A stretch of DNA of 64,000 nt from Pelagicoccus mobilis (GCF_016595505.1 NZ_JAENIL010000034.1:27368-91367), one strand, 5' to 3'. Counted from the first letter of the stretch, positions 40,938 through 50,880 are shown. The notes: generated by a model not told the origin, from the sequence alone. Numbers and translations are program-made.

Positions 40938-41872
40938 AAAGTGGATACGATGGGGGTGGATTCCTGGATGAGGGCGTTGACTTGTTCGAGAGTGGGCATG
41001 GCGTTCTGCGCCCCGAGCGCTGTGGTGGAAATCGCTGCGGTCGCGTTTCCGAAAACGACTGCATCTTTGAGGGCGTCACCACGGCCAAGGGCGTAGGCGA
41101 GTCCGGCGTTGAACGAGTCGCCAGCAGCGGTCGTATCGACGGTATCTACTTTGAATCCCGGCAGGTGCTCCGTACCTCCAGCAGTGGTGATGAACGCTCC
41201 GACGGGACCTGCCTTGGTGACGACTGTTTTGACTCCACGGGAGAGTAGGATCCTGGCTGAGGTTTCAACGTCTTCGTTTTTTTCGATCCGAGTGTTGGTT
41301 AGGTTTTCCAGCTCGGTTCGGTTCGGGGTGGCAATGTCGCAACACTGCAGCATCTCGTCTGGGATTTCCTGGGCGGGGGCAGGATCGAGGATTATGGTTT
41401 TTCCGCTCTCCTTCAATCGCTTCATCGCGTAGAGGTTGCTCTCAATCGGGATTTCCAGCTGGAAGAGAAAGAGATCGTGGTCCTCGATCTTCGACCAATT
41501 CTCTTCGAGAAAACTAGGGGCGACGAGACCATTCGCTCCAGGATAGACGTAGATGCTGTTTTCGCCGGTACGGTCCACAGCGACAATGCCGACGCCCGGA
41601 AAGCCTTCTTCCATGCCGATCAATTCGCAATCGACGTTGGTGTCCTTGAGGACTTGCAGGTACTTGGGGCCGTAGAATTCCTTGCCCAGCTTTCCAACCA
41701 TGGAGACAGGGGCTCCGAGGCGTCCGAGCGAAAAGGCTTGGTTTGCGCCTTTCCCGCCGCCCGTGAAGATCTTCATATCGTCAGCGTTCACGTTTTCACC
41801 CGGTCGGGGAAAGTGGTCCGCGGTGACGAAGAGGTCGACGTTTAGGCTGCCTATGACGCAGGTCTTTTTCAT
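40934..41872 (-). CDS. rbsK: Ribokinase (PfkB family)
   Basis: The 312-residue cytosolic sugar kinase has the PfkB signatures 'GGGKGANQAFSLGRLGAPV' (residues 38-56) and 'DTTAAGDSFNAGLAYA', with catalytic base D252. The opening 'CVIGSLNVDLFVTADHFPRPGE' is typical of ribokinases. The product ribose- or deoxyribose-5-phosphate would feed the coupled DeoC. Bacterial deoxyribokinases look alike, and the partnership with DeoC favours deoxyribose as substrate. A perfect TCAACGTTGA palindrome lies 79 bp upstream of its ATG, just after the GH9 stop, so it may have an internal regulated promoter. Confidence 0.9.
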   Translation of the reverse strand: MKKTCVIGSLNVDLFVTADHFPRPGENVNADDMKIFTGGGKGANQAFSLGRLGAPVSMVGKLGKEFYGPKYLQVLKDTNVDCELIGMEEGFPGVGIVAVDRTGENSIYVYPGANGLVAPSFLEENWSKIEDHDLFLFQLEIPIESNLYAMKRLKESGKTIILDPAPAQEIPDEMLQCCDIATPNRTELENLTNTRIEKNEDVETSARILLSRGVKTVVTKAGPVGAFITTAGGTEHLPGFKVDTVDTTAAGDSFNAGLAYALGRGDALKDAVVFGNATAAISTTALGAQNAMPTLEQVNALIQESTPIVSTL

Positions 41873-41950
41873 TGAGGAACTTAGTATTGGAAGTGATCGA
41901 GAATCCCTAAATTAGGGGCCAAAGACGAGCGGCTCGCAATTGGGCGTTTC

Positions 41951-41960
41951 TCAACGTTGA
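41951..41960. promoter_or_regulatory. Perfect palindrome TCAACGTTGA, candidate LacI-type operator
   Basis: The 10-bp palindrome is CG-centred and recurs as CTCAACGTTGAG at 50881-50892, with one change at 34753. It lies between the GH9 gene and rbsK. Confidence 0.5.
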
Positions 41961-41964
41961 ACGG

Positions 41965-44424
41965 CTAGAATCCGCTCTGTGAGGCCATGTAGGCCCAGCT
42001 GTAGGTGCTCGGAGCCATACTTTGCCAGGGAGTCGGTTCGGTTTGCATGAAATGGTTCCACATATCGAGGTGGCTCTCGGCGACCGGCCAGTCGAAGAAT
42101 TCCGGCTCAATCTTAGTACGATCGCCAGTCACGCCGAAGCCATCCTGACCGTTTACCCAAAAGGAACCGGGAGTGACTTCCGGAGCTCCAGTGTCGAGCG
42201 GACCGTAGGGGACGATTCCTTCCGGCGCTTTGCGGCCTGTCTTGAGAGCGTCCTCGTAGAGAATCCAGTCGAGTCCGTTGGCGCCGATTCCAGACATGAA
42301 GACGACGTTATCGGGATTCGCTCCGAGGCCGAACTGGGCGCCTGCGTGGAGAGCTCGAAGGTACTTTTCGTCTCCGCTGAGAGCGTGGGCTCTGGCGAGG
42401 AATTGGCCGTGAATATGTCCGGAGTAGAAGCCGATGAATATCGGAGATTCGCGGGAAGGGGCGACGAGTGAGAACGCGTTGTTTTGCGAGTACTCAACCG
42501 CATTGTCGCCGTCGGAGAGGATGACTTTACGGGAGAGCTCTTTCCAATCGTCTTTGCCAAGCCCCTTGGGAAGAGCGAGGTAAGAGAATAGGGCGTCGCG
42601 TTGCGCTACCTCTTGGAACGGGTCGTTGCCGTTTGTTAGAATACTATCTTCCTCGAAGACCGAGTGCCAACGTTTGTCACCGGTTATGTGATACAACTCG
42701 ATGGCGGCGAGATTTCTGATATCTCTGATCTCTTGCACTCGTTTCGCAGCTCGCCCGGAAGCGACTTCCTTGGCGTACTCTTGCTCTGCCCATTTCATTC
42801 CTTTGACAGCGGCCTTTTTGTATTTGTCGCCGAGCTCTGGGTATTGGGGACCGAGGACTCTGGAAGCGAGGGATGCGGCGGCGACAAACTGATGGGTGGA
42901 CCAGTAGTCGGGCCAATAGGCGTAGGTTGGGATTATTTCGTTCCAACTTAGGTCACCGGGGGCAGGGTGCTCCGCTGATTCAACCCCACCGCTAATCGCT
43001 CCGTTTTCCCATTGGTAGCGTAGGTGGAAATCAATTACCCAGAGCGCTTCATCTACGATGTCGGGAAGGTCGTTTTCTGATTCGGGAATGTTGTAGGTAA
43101 AGGAATCGAAGTAGTCAGGGGAAAGTTGATACAGTTCCAGGAATAGTCGGGGGATCACCAGATGCTGGGCTCGTCGGTCCCAGTCGCCGCCGTCCATGAG
43201 TCCTCCCCATGCGTTGGGGACGATTTCGTCAGTAGCCCCTTCAATCAGGGCGATGAAGGAATTAGGGGCGAGCGACAGTTCAGGCCCCATGCTTGTGTCG
43301 AGCAGAGTGGCTTTCGATTGGTAGATCTTCACGCCGTCGTCAGGATGGTGCGCTCTTGGTCGCCAAAAATCCGTGTAGGGAGGCTCGAACTCAAATCCAC
43401 TTCGCTGATGAAAGATGCCTCTGAAACTGGTTTGGGCGACTCGTTTCCATGCATCGACTCGAATCTCAAAGGGATAGCTACAACCGACGCCATCCACGTA
43501 TACATGATAGAGGCCAGGTTGCTTCAGTTCCGAAAAGTCGAGACGGTAGACGTCGGCTCCGACGAGGTTGGCGGTGCGGTTCATCAGCTCAGGGCGATCC
43601 GCAGCCCAATGAAGCTTGGCTTTTCCGGAGTAGGCTCGGACGCCGCGAACTTTATCTACGATGTGATAGCTAAGCTCTTCATCGTACTTGTAGTTGCCTG
43701 CTTGTCCGGTCCAAAGCGAGACATAGGCACGTTTAAGCGGATCCTCTGGGGCGAATCCAGCCTGATTGACGTGGATCGCTTCACTACGTTGAAAGCGAGG
43801 CTGGTAGCGATAGTAGGCAGTGTCTTGATCCAGGTTTAGCTCGGAAAGATCGAGTTTATAGGAGGCGCCTGTTTGCAGTGGCTTTGCGAAGCTAAGGAAG
43901 ATCCTGTGCTCGGATGGGGTTGTTCCCTGGCGACGGGAAAAGCCCTTCGGTTTGGTTTTTCGGGAAACCCGGATTGGGTGGCTCGCTTGAGCGTAGCTGG
44001 AATCCTGATCGGAGAATAGGGTGTACGATTTTACTGTATCGGATTTTTCGATATCGAGCGGAGCGCCGCTATAGGCGTCAGGTAGCAGAATTGTCTCTTG
44101 GCTATCGCCACTGAGAAAACCTAGGAACTCGCCATTGCGGATGACCTCTCTGCGAAAGGTTATCCCATGCTTTGCTTCGATCTGATAATGGGAATCGTAA
44201 GCCACGATTTCATCGCTTTCTTCCGCCAGATAGGGGACGAGCCGATGCGGCTCGAGTTCACCTTGTTGGATGGTGAGCGAGAGGGTGTGCTTGGATACTG
44301 GATTGATCGAAACGAGCTTGGGCTTTGAAGGTGGCGGAGTCGCTCCCAGCACTGTGCTCGCGAGGAGAATTGGAAACAGGGCTGAGCACAAAAAGCGAGA
44401 GGACTTAAGAGAGGGAAACTTCAT
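41965..44424 (-). CDS. Secreted GH9 endo-glucanase-type enzyme
   Basis: The 819-residue protein has a signal peptide (MKFPSLKSSRFLCSALFPIL... ending at VLGA), an extra N-terminal beta domain of about 200 residues, an Ig-like domain (EAIHVNQAGFAPEDPLKRAY) and the GH9 barrel. The catalytic base motif is complete: D411-G-G-D414 in GLMDGGDWD. The acid is E783 in PVAESHLDMWNHF. GH9 enzymes cut beta-1,4-glucan and sometimes glucomannan or xyloglucan. Placed with GH2 and a GH130 phosphorylase acting on Man-Glc, this one probably attacks a glucomannan-like backbone. It is the second gene of the minus-strand run that starts at 46713. Confidence 0.88.
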   Translation of the reverse strand: MKFPSLKSSRFLCSALFPILLASTVLGATPPPSKPKLVSINPVSKHTLSLTIQQGELEPHRLVPYLAEESDEIVAYDSHYQIEAKHGITFRREVIRNGEFLGFLSGDSQETILLPDAYSGAPLDIEKSDTVKSYTLFSDQDSSYAQASHPIRVSRKTKPKGFSRRQGTTPSEHRIFLSFAKPLQTGASYKLDLSELNLDQDTAYYRYQPRFQRSEAIHVNQAGFAPEDPLKRAYVSLWTGQAGNYKYDEELSYHIVDKVRGVRAYSGKAKLHWAADRPELMNRTANLVGADVYRLDFSELKQPGLYHVYVDGVGCSYPFEIRVDAWKRVAQTSFRGIFHQRSGFEFEPPYTDFWRPRAHHPDDGVKIYQSKATLLDTSMGPELSLAPNSFIALIEGATDEIVPNAWGGLMDGGDWDRRAQHLVIPRLFLELYQLSPDYFDSFTYNIPESENDLPDIVDEALWVIDFHLRYQWENGAISGGVESAEHPAPGDLSWNEIIPTYAYWPDYWSTHQFVAAASLASRVLGPQYPELGDKYKKAAVKGMKWAEQEYAKEVASGRAAKRVQEIRDIRNLAAIELYHITGDKRWHSVFEEDSILTNGNDPFQEVAQRDALFSYLALPKGLGKDDWKELSRKVILSDGDNAVEYSQNNAFSLVAPSRESPIFIGFYSGHIHGQFLARAHALSGDEKYLRALHAGAQFGLGANPDNVVFMSGIGANGLDWILYEDALKTGRKAPEGIVPYGPLDTGAPEVTPGSFWVNGQDGFGVTGDRTKIEPEFFDWPVAESHLDMWNHFMQTEPTPWQSMAPSTYSWAYMASQSGF

Positions 44425-44474
44425 TTTTAGGATCTCTGGGGTGAATGTATGTCTGGGACGAAATGCTGCAAACC

Positions 44475-44495
44475 GAGGGCGTGATTCACGCCTTC
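44475..44495. repeat. Small inverted repeat between GH2 and GH9 genes
   Basis: GGCGTGA and TCACGCC form a perfect 7-bp stem with further partial pairing outside (GAG/TTC). It lies in the 144-bp space between the two minus-strand genes and may act as an mRNA processing or partial termination hairpin. Confidence 0.4.
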
Positions 44496-44568
44496 GCTCT
44501 GCCGATTCCTAATCGATCAAAGGGGTGGTGAGTGATCAAATTGTGGTAGCTGCGCGTTGAGTATTCTC

Positions 44569-46713
44569 CTAGCGCATGATGGATTCGTCTTCGCTGTGGA
44601 TATACTGCTCGTTGCTCTCGCCCGCTTCGAATGAAGCCTCTTCTTGGTGGTCGTCTACTGCAAAGCGATACTCTTGGCGTATCGTTTCGTCTTGGTCCGA
44701 GAAGGATGCGACCAGGACAAATGCTCCCTCTTCGGTTGGAGCTGTCATGGAAATCGAATATTCCGATGTTCCTCGATCGGGGATCTCGACGGAAAGCGAT
44801 TTTGATGAGAACTGCTCCTCCTGAGGGGCGTTCTCTTTGTGTAGTGAATACTTGATCACGCCCTGCCAAGACTGTGGCCGGTCATTGATTAGCTTCAGTG
44901 TAATTGGCACTTCAGTATTTGAACGATGCCAATCCTCCCAGCGATCGATCAGCAGTCCGATCGGGTAAAAGGCGCTGTAACAGTAGTTTTCGAAGTGGGA
45001 ATGGTATTCTAGTTTCTCAAGGTCGCCCCAGTGGTCAGAAGTGTAGCTGCCTCCCTCATCGAGTTCGCGGGAGTGGCTCAGGATAGCAAATTCCTGAACT
45101 GTGGCGCTCGTCCGGTAGCAGCGCCAATAAGTAATGATTCGGTTGAAAAAGTAGGAGTAGGTTTTGTAGTAGAAATCTGGCGACTTTTCTCCCTCTCCGT
45201 AGAGACGTTTAAAGATCCACTTTGTAAGCTCGGTCGGCTGTCCACCGCGGGTGATCCAGAAGAAAACGTTTTCGTTGTTTTGGATTGGGTTTGGGTAGCG
45301 TTTCCCGCTCTCTGATGGGAAGAGTTCGCTGGGACCGTTGTCGGGAATTCGTTTTTCAGTGAGGAATTCAAACAACGGACCGCGAGGGTGGGGATCACGA
45401 CCGAGGAAGTTCTGCAAAACGTAAGGATGCGTTTCCACGGGATCTGTCTCTCGGTCAGGAGGGGAGTACCCATTGTCCCAAGGGCGATCGCTCAGGTCGA
45501 GGTCACGAACGAGTCGGATGGCTTTGCCAGTCTCTTCTGTGACCGATTCGTTTTGGGCATCCCAGATGACGATGCATGGGTGATTCCAGCGTTCCCGCAT
45601 CCATGCCGCGTATTCTTTTGCGAGGTGTTCACCTTTGAGGGCATCGGGATAGTCTTCAGCTTTTGCTCCGTACCAGATAGGGTATTCGTCTTGAACAAGG
45701 ATGCCCATCTCGTCGCAGAGCTCGTACCAAAACTCCGGTGGAAAGCCGAGGCAGAAGCGGAAGGAGTTCCAATTCATTTCCTTTATTCGCTCGAGAAGCC
45801 TACTTGCCCATTCCTTGTCCCACGGCTTCGAGCCGCGCTGGGAATCCTCATTGAAACGGTCCATGCAGATGTTGGTACCGCGGAGGAAGTAAGTTTGGTT
45901 GTTGAGCTCCGCGTATCCAGTTTCTGGGTTGAATCGGAATTTACGCATCCCGAAGCGCGTGTTGAAGCTGTCGCCTTTGCTCGATACTGCGATTTCATAC
46001 AAGAAGGGAGACTCAGGTGACCATGTTTTGAAATTCGGGATTTCAATGGTCGCGAGCTTCTGTGTGTCGCTAACTTTGTATGTTCCGGATGCAACGACTG
46101 TCCCGGATCCTGACTCAGCAACCTCGTAGTTCAGGTCGACAGGACCGGTTGCCAGGTCTTCCGCTCGGATCTCGGTTTGGACAGTTATCGATGAGGCATC
46201 GATATCAGGGGCGACTTGAAGGTTTTCGATCCTTGGAGCTCCGCTGAGGATAAGTGACACGTCGTCGTAGATTCCCGGGATGTATTTGATCTTCTCGAAA
46301 TCATGTCCCCAAACAATGTGATCAGGTAAGATCGTTGGGTGGGCTCCGATTCGTACAAGGAGTTCGTTTGAGTTTCCAGGAGCGTTGAGAGCCTCGGTGA
46401 TGCTGAATTCGCTGAAGGAGAAGTTGTAGAGCTGTTCGCCAATCGGTTCTCCATTTAGCCAGGCGGCCATACCGTATCTCGTTTTTCTGAAGCGAAGAGT
46501 GGCGATTTGGAAGGCGTCGTGGGGAGTGGCAAACTCGAGTCGATACCAGTAGTGGCTACGTTCGGAGGATTCGACGCCTACATGACTGAGGCTTGGGGTT
46601 GCCATGTCGACCATACCGGGAACCGGCGCGGTTTTATCGAAAGAAGTAGGTGAGGGGGCTGCTTGTCCCTCGGCGAGTTGCCAAATGCCGTTGAGTGAAA
46701 TCTGCTTTCTCAT
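44569..46713 (-). CDS. Cytoplasmic GH2-family enzyme (beta-mannosidase/galactosidase-like)
   Basis: The 714-residue protein has no signal peptide. It shows the GH2 order: sugar-binding domain ('ISLNGIWQLAEGQ', 'SHYWYRLEFATP'), Ig-like domain, and a TIM barrel beginning 'TYFLRGTNICMDRF'. The acid/base is E389 in IWDAQNESV. A nucleophile is not obvious. The usual SE[YF]G-type motif is missing; 'NNENVFFWITRGG' offers the best Glu. The last 150 residues form beta domains. It leads the minus-strand operon and is divergent from a sugar symporter gene. Beta-mannosidase activity would suit the neighbouring mannosylglucose phosphorylase, but this is inferred from context. Confidence 0.78.
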   Translation of the reverse strand: MRKQISLNGIWQLAEGQAAPSPTSFDKTAPVPGMVDMATPSLSHVGVESSERSHYWYRLEFATPHDAFQIATLRFRKTRYGMAAWLNGEPIGEQLYNFSFSEFSITEALNAPGNSNELLVRIGAHPTILPDHIVWGHDFEKIKYIPGIYDDVSLILSGAPRIENLQVAPDIDASSITVQTEIRAEDLATGPVDLNYEVAESGSGTVVASGTYKVSDTQKLATIEIPNFKTWSPESPFLYEIAVSSKGDSFNTRFGMRKFRFNPETGYAELNNQTYFLRGTNICMDRFNEDSQRGSKPWDKEWASRLLERIKEMNWNSFRFCLGFPPEFWYELCDEMGILVQDEYPIWYGAKAEDYPDALKGEHLAKEYAAWMRERWNHPCIVIWDAQNESVTEETGKAIRLVRDLDLSDRPWDNGYSPPDRETDPVETHPYVLQNFLGRDPHPRGPLFEFLTEKRIPDNGPSELFPSESGKRYPNPIQNNENVFFWITRGGQPTELTKWIFKRLYGEGEKSPDFYYKTYSYFFNRIITYWRCYRTSATVQEFAILSHSRELDEGGSYTSDHWGDLEKLEYHSHFENYCYSAFYPIGLLIDRWEDWHRSNTEVPITLKLINDRPQSWQGVIKYSLHKENAPQEEQFSSKSLSVEIPDRGTSEYSISMTAPTEEGAFVLVASFSDQDETIRQEYRFAVDDHQEEASFEAGESNEQYIHSEDESIMR

Positions 46714-46953
46714 CTTTGCTTGTATAAGCTTAGGGTGACTTAGCTTTGCTAGAAAGTGGAGTGAGAGTTCAGAGGCAAGGTGGTGAAAGGCTGATACGGT
46801 TCAAGTTGGCGGATAGCTTTACCTGCGACATGGCTGGTCGAGTGGCTCGAGAATCTGAACGGGTACAGCTAGTAGCGAGTTTGACCTGTCGAGTCGCTCG
46901 TTCGCAGTGTGTATCCACGTTCTCTTTGCTCCAACGAACGTAATCTGCACCCC

Positions 46954-48372
46954 ATGAAAACTGATGTATCTGGAACCGTCTCTGAAGAGTTGAAGAACGA
47001 CTCCGATGAGCCAAAGGTAAAGGAACTGCTAGGGTTCGGATCTGCTTCTTTTGCGAAGGAATTGATCAATAATCCGTCGCTGTTTCTGATAATCCCCGTT
47101 CTAAACATCGGTCTCGGGTTTGATTTGGCTGCGATAGGAATCATCGTCACGATCAAAGGGCTTTGGGATTCAGTGACTGATCCGATCGCTGGACATTACT
47201 CCGATAACTTCCAGAGCAAATGGGGGCGGCGTCGGCCGTTTATTCTTTTTGGCGGGATAATGATGGCGCTGACGAGCGTCTTGATGTGGCAGTTTCCGAG
47301 GGAGTGGGAGGAGAACTCGGCCCTGATCTTTTTCGGAGTCGCTCTCATCGCGTATACCAGCGCTTCAACTGTGTTTAGCGTCCCTTACTACGCTCTCCAG
47401 ATGGAGTTGTCTAAGACCTATCATGGGCGCACTCGGGTGGTGCTTTATGTATCAATCTTTCTCAAGGCGTCCTACATCATTACTCCTTGGCTCTACACGT
47501 TCACGACCTTGGGGATTTTTGACGACATCCTAGAGGGGATTCGTTGGCTAAGCTACATAGCGGCAACGCTGATGGTTATTACGTCGGTTATTTGCTTCAA
47601 GCTGAGTCGGGAGCGCACTCGGGTTGTCGCTGCAAATAAGCAAAACTTGTTTAAGGCGATCACTCAAACCGTACGTAGTATCCACTTTTTAAGGATAACG
47701 TTTGTTTATGTGACGCAATTGACGATTTTGGGAGCCTTTTGGGTATTTGGAACTTATGTGAGTACCTACTATGTTTTCGAGGGAGATAAGACGGCGGGTG
47801 CTGCTTACATTGCGGCGGTACAGGGAGTTGGAAACGTGTTGGCCTTTTTCTGTATTCCGCTGACGGGGTGGCTTACGAAACGTTACGGAAAGCACAACGC
47901 CCTCAAGTTTTCAATTTTGATGATGATGGTCGGTCAGGCTCTTTTCTTCTTCTTGATGAACAAGGAGTATCCGTACCTTGTATACATTGTGCCGCTCTTT
48001 TATTCGGTTGGGATTTCGTCGGTGTTTATTATTTTGCCAGCTATGTTTGCTGATGTAATCGACGTCGATGAGCTCAAGACTGGATATCGTAGGGAAGGGA
48101 TGTTCGGAGCGGCATCGGGGCTTGTCATGAAGGTTGCTTTTTCTCTGGCGAATGGGATCTCAGCGTTTCTGCTCATTTGGGTGGGATTCGATGAAGAGCT
48201 TGGAGCGGACCAAAGTGAACCGACTTTACTCTCCATGCGCTTGCTTTTCGCGTTTGCTCCGATCGTTTTTCTTGGCTTGTCGCTGCTGGTGCTAAGAAAT
48301 TACCCGATTACCGAGGCCTACATTAAGGAGGTACAGGCCAAATTGAAGGAGCGGCGATCGGCTACGTCCTAG
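46954..48372 (+). CDS. GPH-type major facilitator sugar transporter
   Basis: The 472-residue inner-membrane transporter starts at ATG 46954; the longer frame from 46909 adds a non-homologous leader. About 12 helices are visible. The loop after helix 2 reads 'KGLWDSVTDPIAGHYSDNFQ' then 'WGRRRPFILFGG', the GPH/MFS signature. It is divergent from the GH2-GH9 operon, with a 240-bp shared promoter region, and is followed by the GH130 phosphorylase gene after 129 bp. The cargo is probably a mannose- and glucose-containing disaccharide or oligosaccharide. Confidence 0.88.
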   Translation: MKTDVSGTVSEELKNDSDEPKVKELLGFGSASFAKELINNPSLFLIIPVLNIGLGFDLAAIGIIVTIKGLWDSVTDPIAGHYSDNFQSKWGRRRPFILFGGIMMALTSVLMWQFPREWEENSALIFFGVALIAYTSASTVFSVPYYALQMELSKTYHGRTRVVLYVSIFLKASYIITPWLYTFTTLGIFDDILEGIRWLSYIAATLMVITSVICFKLSRERTRVVAANKQNLFKAITQTVRSIHFLRITFVYVTQLTILGAFWVFGTYVSTYYVFEGDKTAGAAYIAAVQGVGNVLAFFCIPLTGWLTKRYGKHNALKFSILMMMVGQALFFFLMNKEYPYLVYIVPLFYSVGISSVFIILPAMFADVIDVDELKTGYRREGMFGAASGLVMKVAFSLANGISAFLLIWVGFDEELGADQSEPTLLSMRLLFAFAPIVFLGLSLLVLRNYPITEAYIKEVQAKLKERRSATS

Positions 48373-48501
48373 GTCGGTCTCGCGATCTGATGAGTCCGTA
48401 GAAAGAGAATTATGTCTGTGTTTATGGTTTATTGAACGTAAAGTAAGGCAGCCTCGTTGGTGTGGGGGTAATGATGTCTTACTTGTGCAATACCCAAGCA
48501 C

Positions 48502-49710
48502 ATGAACGATCTCTCATTTGACGAAAAGGTGGCGGAACTTCGCCGTCGGCATGAAGCGCTGGTTACGGCACCCAACCCAGTCGATGATTCCTTTTACAAC
48601 GGAATCTACACTCGCTATCAAAACCCGGTTGTTACGGGCGATCACGCCCCAGTTGAGTGGGAGTATGACTTGAATCCGGAAACCAATCCGTATCTGCAGG
48701 TTCGTTCAGGAGTAAACTCCGCCTTTAATCCTGGCGCTATCTACTTCGATGGGAAGTACGTGCTCGCTGTGCGTTGCGAAGGCATTGATCGCAAGTCCTT
48801 CTTCGCTCTCGCTGAAAGCGAGTCTGGTACGGAGGGATTCCGGTTTCGCTCTAAGCCGATCCAGATCCCAGACAATCTAGGCAATCCAGATGTGAATCTG
48901 TACGACATGCGTCTTGTTCAGCATGAAGATGGATGGATCTATGGGATATTTTGCACAGAGAGAAAGGACAAGTCTGCTCCGTCGGAAGATATGTCGGCTG
49001 CCGAGGCTCAGTGTGGCCTTGTACGTACTAAGGACTTGGATACTTGGGAGCGTTTACCCGACATCGTGACCCACTCGCCCCAGCAAAGAAACGTCGTTCT
49101 GCACCCCAAGTTGGTGAATGGGCAATACGCTTTCTACACGCGTCCTCAGGATGGATTTATCTCTACTGGAAAGGGTGGCGGCATTGGTTGGGCGACCTGT
49201 GATGATATCGAGAATCCGGTGCTCGGTGAAGAGAGTATTGTGGACTTTCGCGCTTATCACACTGTCAAGGAGTTGAAAAATGGTCAAGGGCCAGCCCCAA
49301 TCGAGACGGATAAAGGTTGGTTGCACTTGTGTCATGGAGTTCGAACTACAGCGGATGGATTTCGCTATACTCTGTACTTGATCGTAACGGACCTTGATGA
49401 TCCGACCAAGGTGATCGCCGCTCCTGGCGGCCATTTCATCGCCCCTTACGAGGCGGAGCGGGTCGGCGACTGCGGAAACGTAACCTTCGCCAATGGTTGG
49501 GTCGCCAGAGAGAATGGAGATGTGTTCATCTACTACGCCTCCTCCGACACTCGTTGTCACGTTGCCACCAGTACGGTGGGGCAGCTTTTGGATTACGCCT
49601 TCAACACGCCGGCCGACGGAGGGCGAACCTTCGAGTGCGTTGCTCAACGTCTAGATCTCATTGAGAGAAACGAGGCGTATCTCAGTTCCCAACAATCAGT
49701 GCTGGTCTAG
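48502..49710 (+). CDS. GH130 subfamily 1 phosphorylase (4-O-beta-D-mannosyl-D-glucose phosphorylase type)
   Basis: The 402-residue cytosolic enzyme matches the length and motifs of GH130_1: '[20 protein letters not shown]', '[20 protein letters not shown]' and '[14 protein letters not shown]', where D135 is the expected general acid. Members phosphorolyse Man-beta-1,4-Glc to mannose-1-phosphate and glucose, saving ATP in mannan or glucomannan use. A cellobiose 2-epimerase usually supplies the substrate from mannobiose, but none lies in the window. If the substrate comes directly from glucomannan, no epimerase is needed. The gene ends in a strong terminator and follows a sugar transporter. Confidence 0.9.
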   Translation: MNDLSFDEKVAELRRRHEALVTAPNPVDDSFYNGIYTRYQNPVVTGDHAPVEWEYDLNPETNPYLQVRSGVNSAFNPGAIYFDGKYVLAVRCEGIDRKSFFALAESESGTEGFRFRSKPIQIPDNLGNPDVNLYDMRLVQHEDGWIYGIFCTERKDKSAPSEDMSAAEAQCGLVRTKDLDTWERLPDIVTHSPQQRNVVLHPKLVNGQYAFYTRPQDGFISTGKGGGIGWATCDDIENPVLGEESIVDFRAYHTVKELKNGQGPAPIETDKGWLHLCHGVRTTADGFRYTLYLIVTDLDDPTKVIAAPGGHFIAPYEAERVGDCGNVTFANGWVARENGDVFIYYASSDTRCHVATSTVGQLLDYAFNTPADGGRTFECVAQRLDLIERNEAYLSSQQSVLV

Positions 49711-49719
49711 CATTTCACG

Positions 49720-49741
49720 AGGGCGATTTTTCGCCCTTTTT
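49720..49741 (+). terminator. Rho-independent terminator after the GH130 gene
   Basis: AGGGCGA (49720-49726) pairs with TCGCCCT (49731-49737) across a TTTT loop and runs into five Ts. It lies 9 bp after the stop codon. Confidence 0.92.
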
Positions 49742-49821
49742 CTTCGCTCCCATTTTTTGTCCTAGAGCCGTTCGCAGAGTCGAACAGCACCCCAAGTAGA
49801 ACGTATTACCCCCTGATAAAT

Positions 49822-50859
49822 ATGGTTTCGACGAATGAACGTTTGATTGGCGGCCCCTCGCTTTTAAAGGGGCGAGTCACGATTTCAGATGTGGCTCAGC
49901 AAGCGGGTGTGTCCAAGGCGACTGTCTCGATGGCGCTCCGTGGCCTTCCTGAGATCAGCGAAAAAACGAGGGAGAGAGTGGGGGAGCTTGCCAAGGAGAT
50001 GGGGTATCGAGCGGATCCGTCTCTTTCGAAGATTGCAGCCTCGAGATGGCGAAACCGGAAAGCTCAGCAGGGGAGCACATTGGCGATGATCGAAATTCTG
50101 TCTGACGGAGAGGATGCTGTCGCCGAAGGGGAAATGTCTGTGAACGCCAAGTCGCAGGCTGAAAGTCTGGGCTATGGGTTCGAATTTTTTGCGGTCAAGA
50201 GCGGCAAGCAGCTTAGTACGCTGGCTCGTTCCCTTTTTCATCGAGGAATAGACGGGGTTCTCTTCTCCATGCGTGGAAGTGAGCTTGCAGATGAACTCTT
50301 CCCTGTGGAGAAGTTTGCCTGCGTCACTATTGGATGTAGTGGGATCATTGAAGGTATAGACAATGTAGATACGGACGCTCGCTCCGAGATTGTGACTTCC
50401 TTTAAACGTCTCACCGAGAGTGGGGCGTCTCGAATAGGGCTAGTATTATCTGGCGCTAATGAGGACTTGGAGAATGACTTTGTAAGAAGGGGATTGTTCG
50501 AGGGGCTGATGAAGAAGCATTCTCCAAGCGAGACCCCTGCCCCTGTGCTGAATTTTGCTGCTTCTGATAGAGATGATCTCGCCGCCTGGGTGGCAGAGAA
50601 TCAATTGGAAGCGGTCATCGCTTACGATGATAGACTCTACGATGAGCTTTCGGACTGCGACGTTGATTTTGTGAGTCTAGCAACGGATGGACGAAACGGA
50701 GAAATTTGCGGGATTTCACGGTCGGATGAGCGCATTGGGGTTCTCGGTATCGAACGCCTCGATCATTTGGTCCGACTCGGAATAAGAGGCAGACGTGCGG
50801 AATCGACGCGCTTCCACGTATCCGGAACTTGGATTGAGGGTAGATCCTTTCGAGTCTGA
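49822..50859 (+). CDS. LacI-family transcriptional regulator
   Basis: The 345-residue regulator has a short leader (about 18 residues) before the helix-turn-helix 'VTISDVAQQAGVSKATVSMA' and hinge 'LAKEMGYRADPS'. The effector domain ends 'RFHVSGTWIEGRSF'. It lies between the GH130 gene and two transporter genes. A perfect CTCAACGTTGAG palindrome begins 22 bp after its stop, in front of the GPH symporter gene. This is the best candidate operator for it, so it probably represses sugar uptake until an oligosaccharide binds. Confidence 0.9.
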   Translation: MVSTNERLIGGPSLLKGRVTISDVAQQAGVSKATVSMALRGLPEISEKTRERVGELAKEMGYRADPSLSKIAASRWRNRKAQQGSTLAMIEILSDGEDAVAEGEMSVNAKSQAESLGYGFEFFAVKSGKQLSTLARSLFHRGIDGVLFSMRGSELADELFPVEKFACVTIGCSGIIEGIDNVDTDARSEIVTSFKRLTESGASRIGLVLSGANEDLENDFVRRGLFEGLMKKHSPSETPAPVLNFAASDRDDLAAWVAENQLEAVIAYDDRLYDELSDCDVDFVSLATDGRNGEICGISRSDERIGVLGIERLDHLVRLGIRGRRAESTRFHVSGTWIEGRSFRV

Positions 50860-50880
50860 GTTGCGTTTGACGAATGGCTG

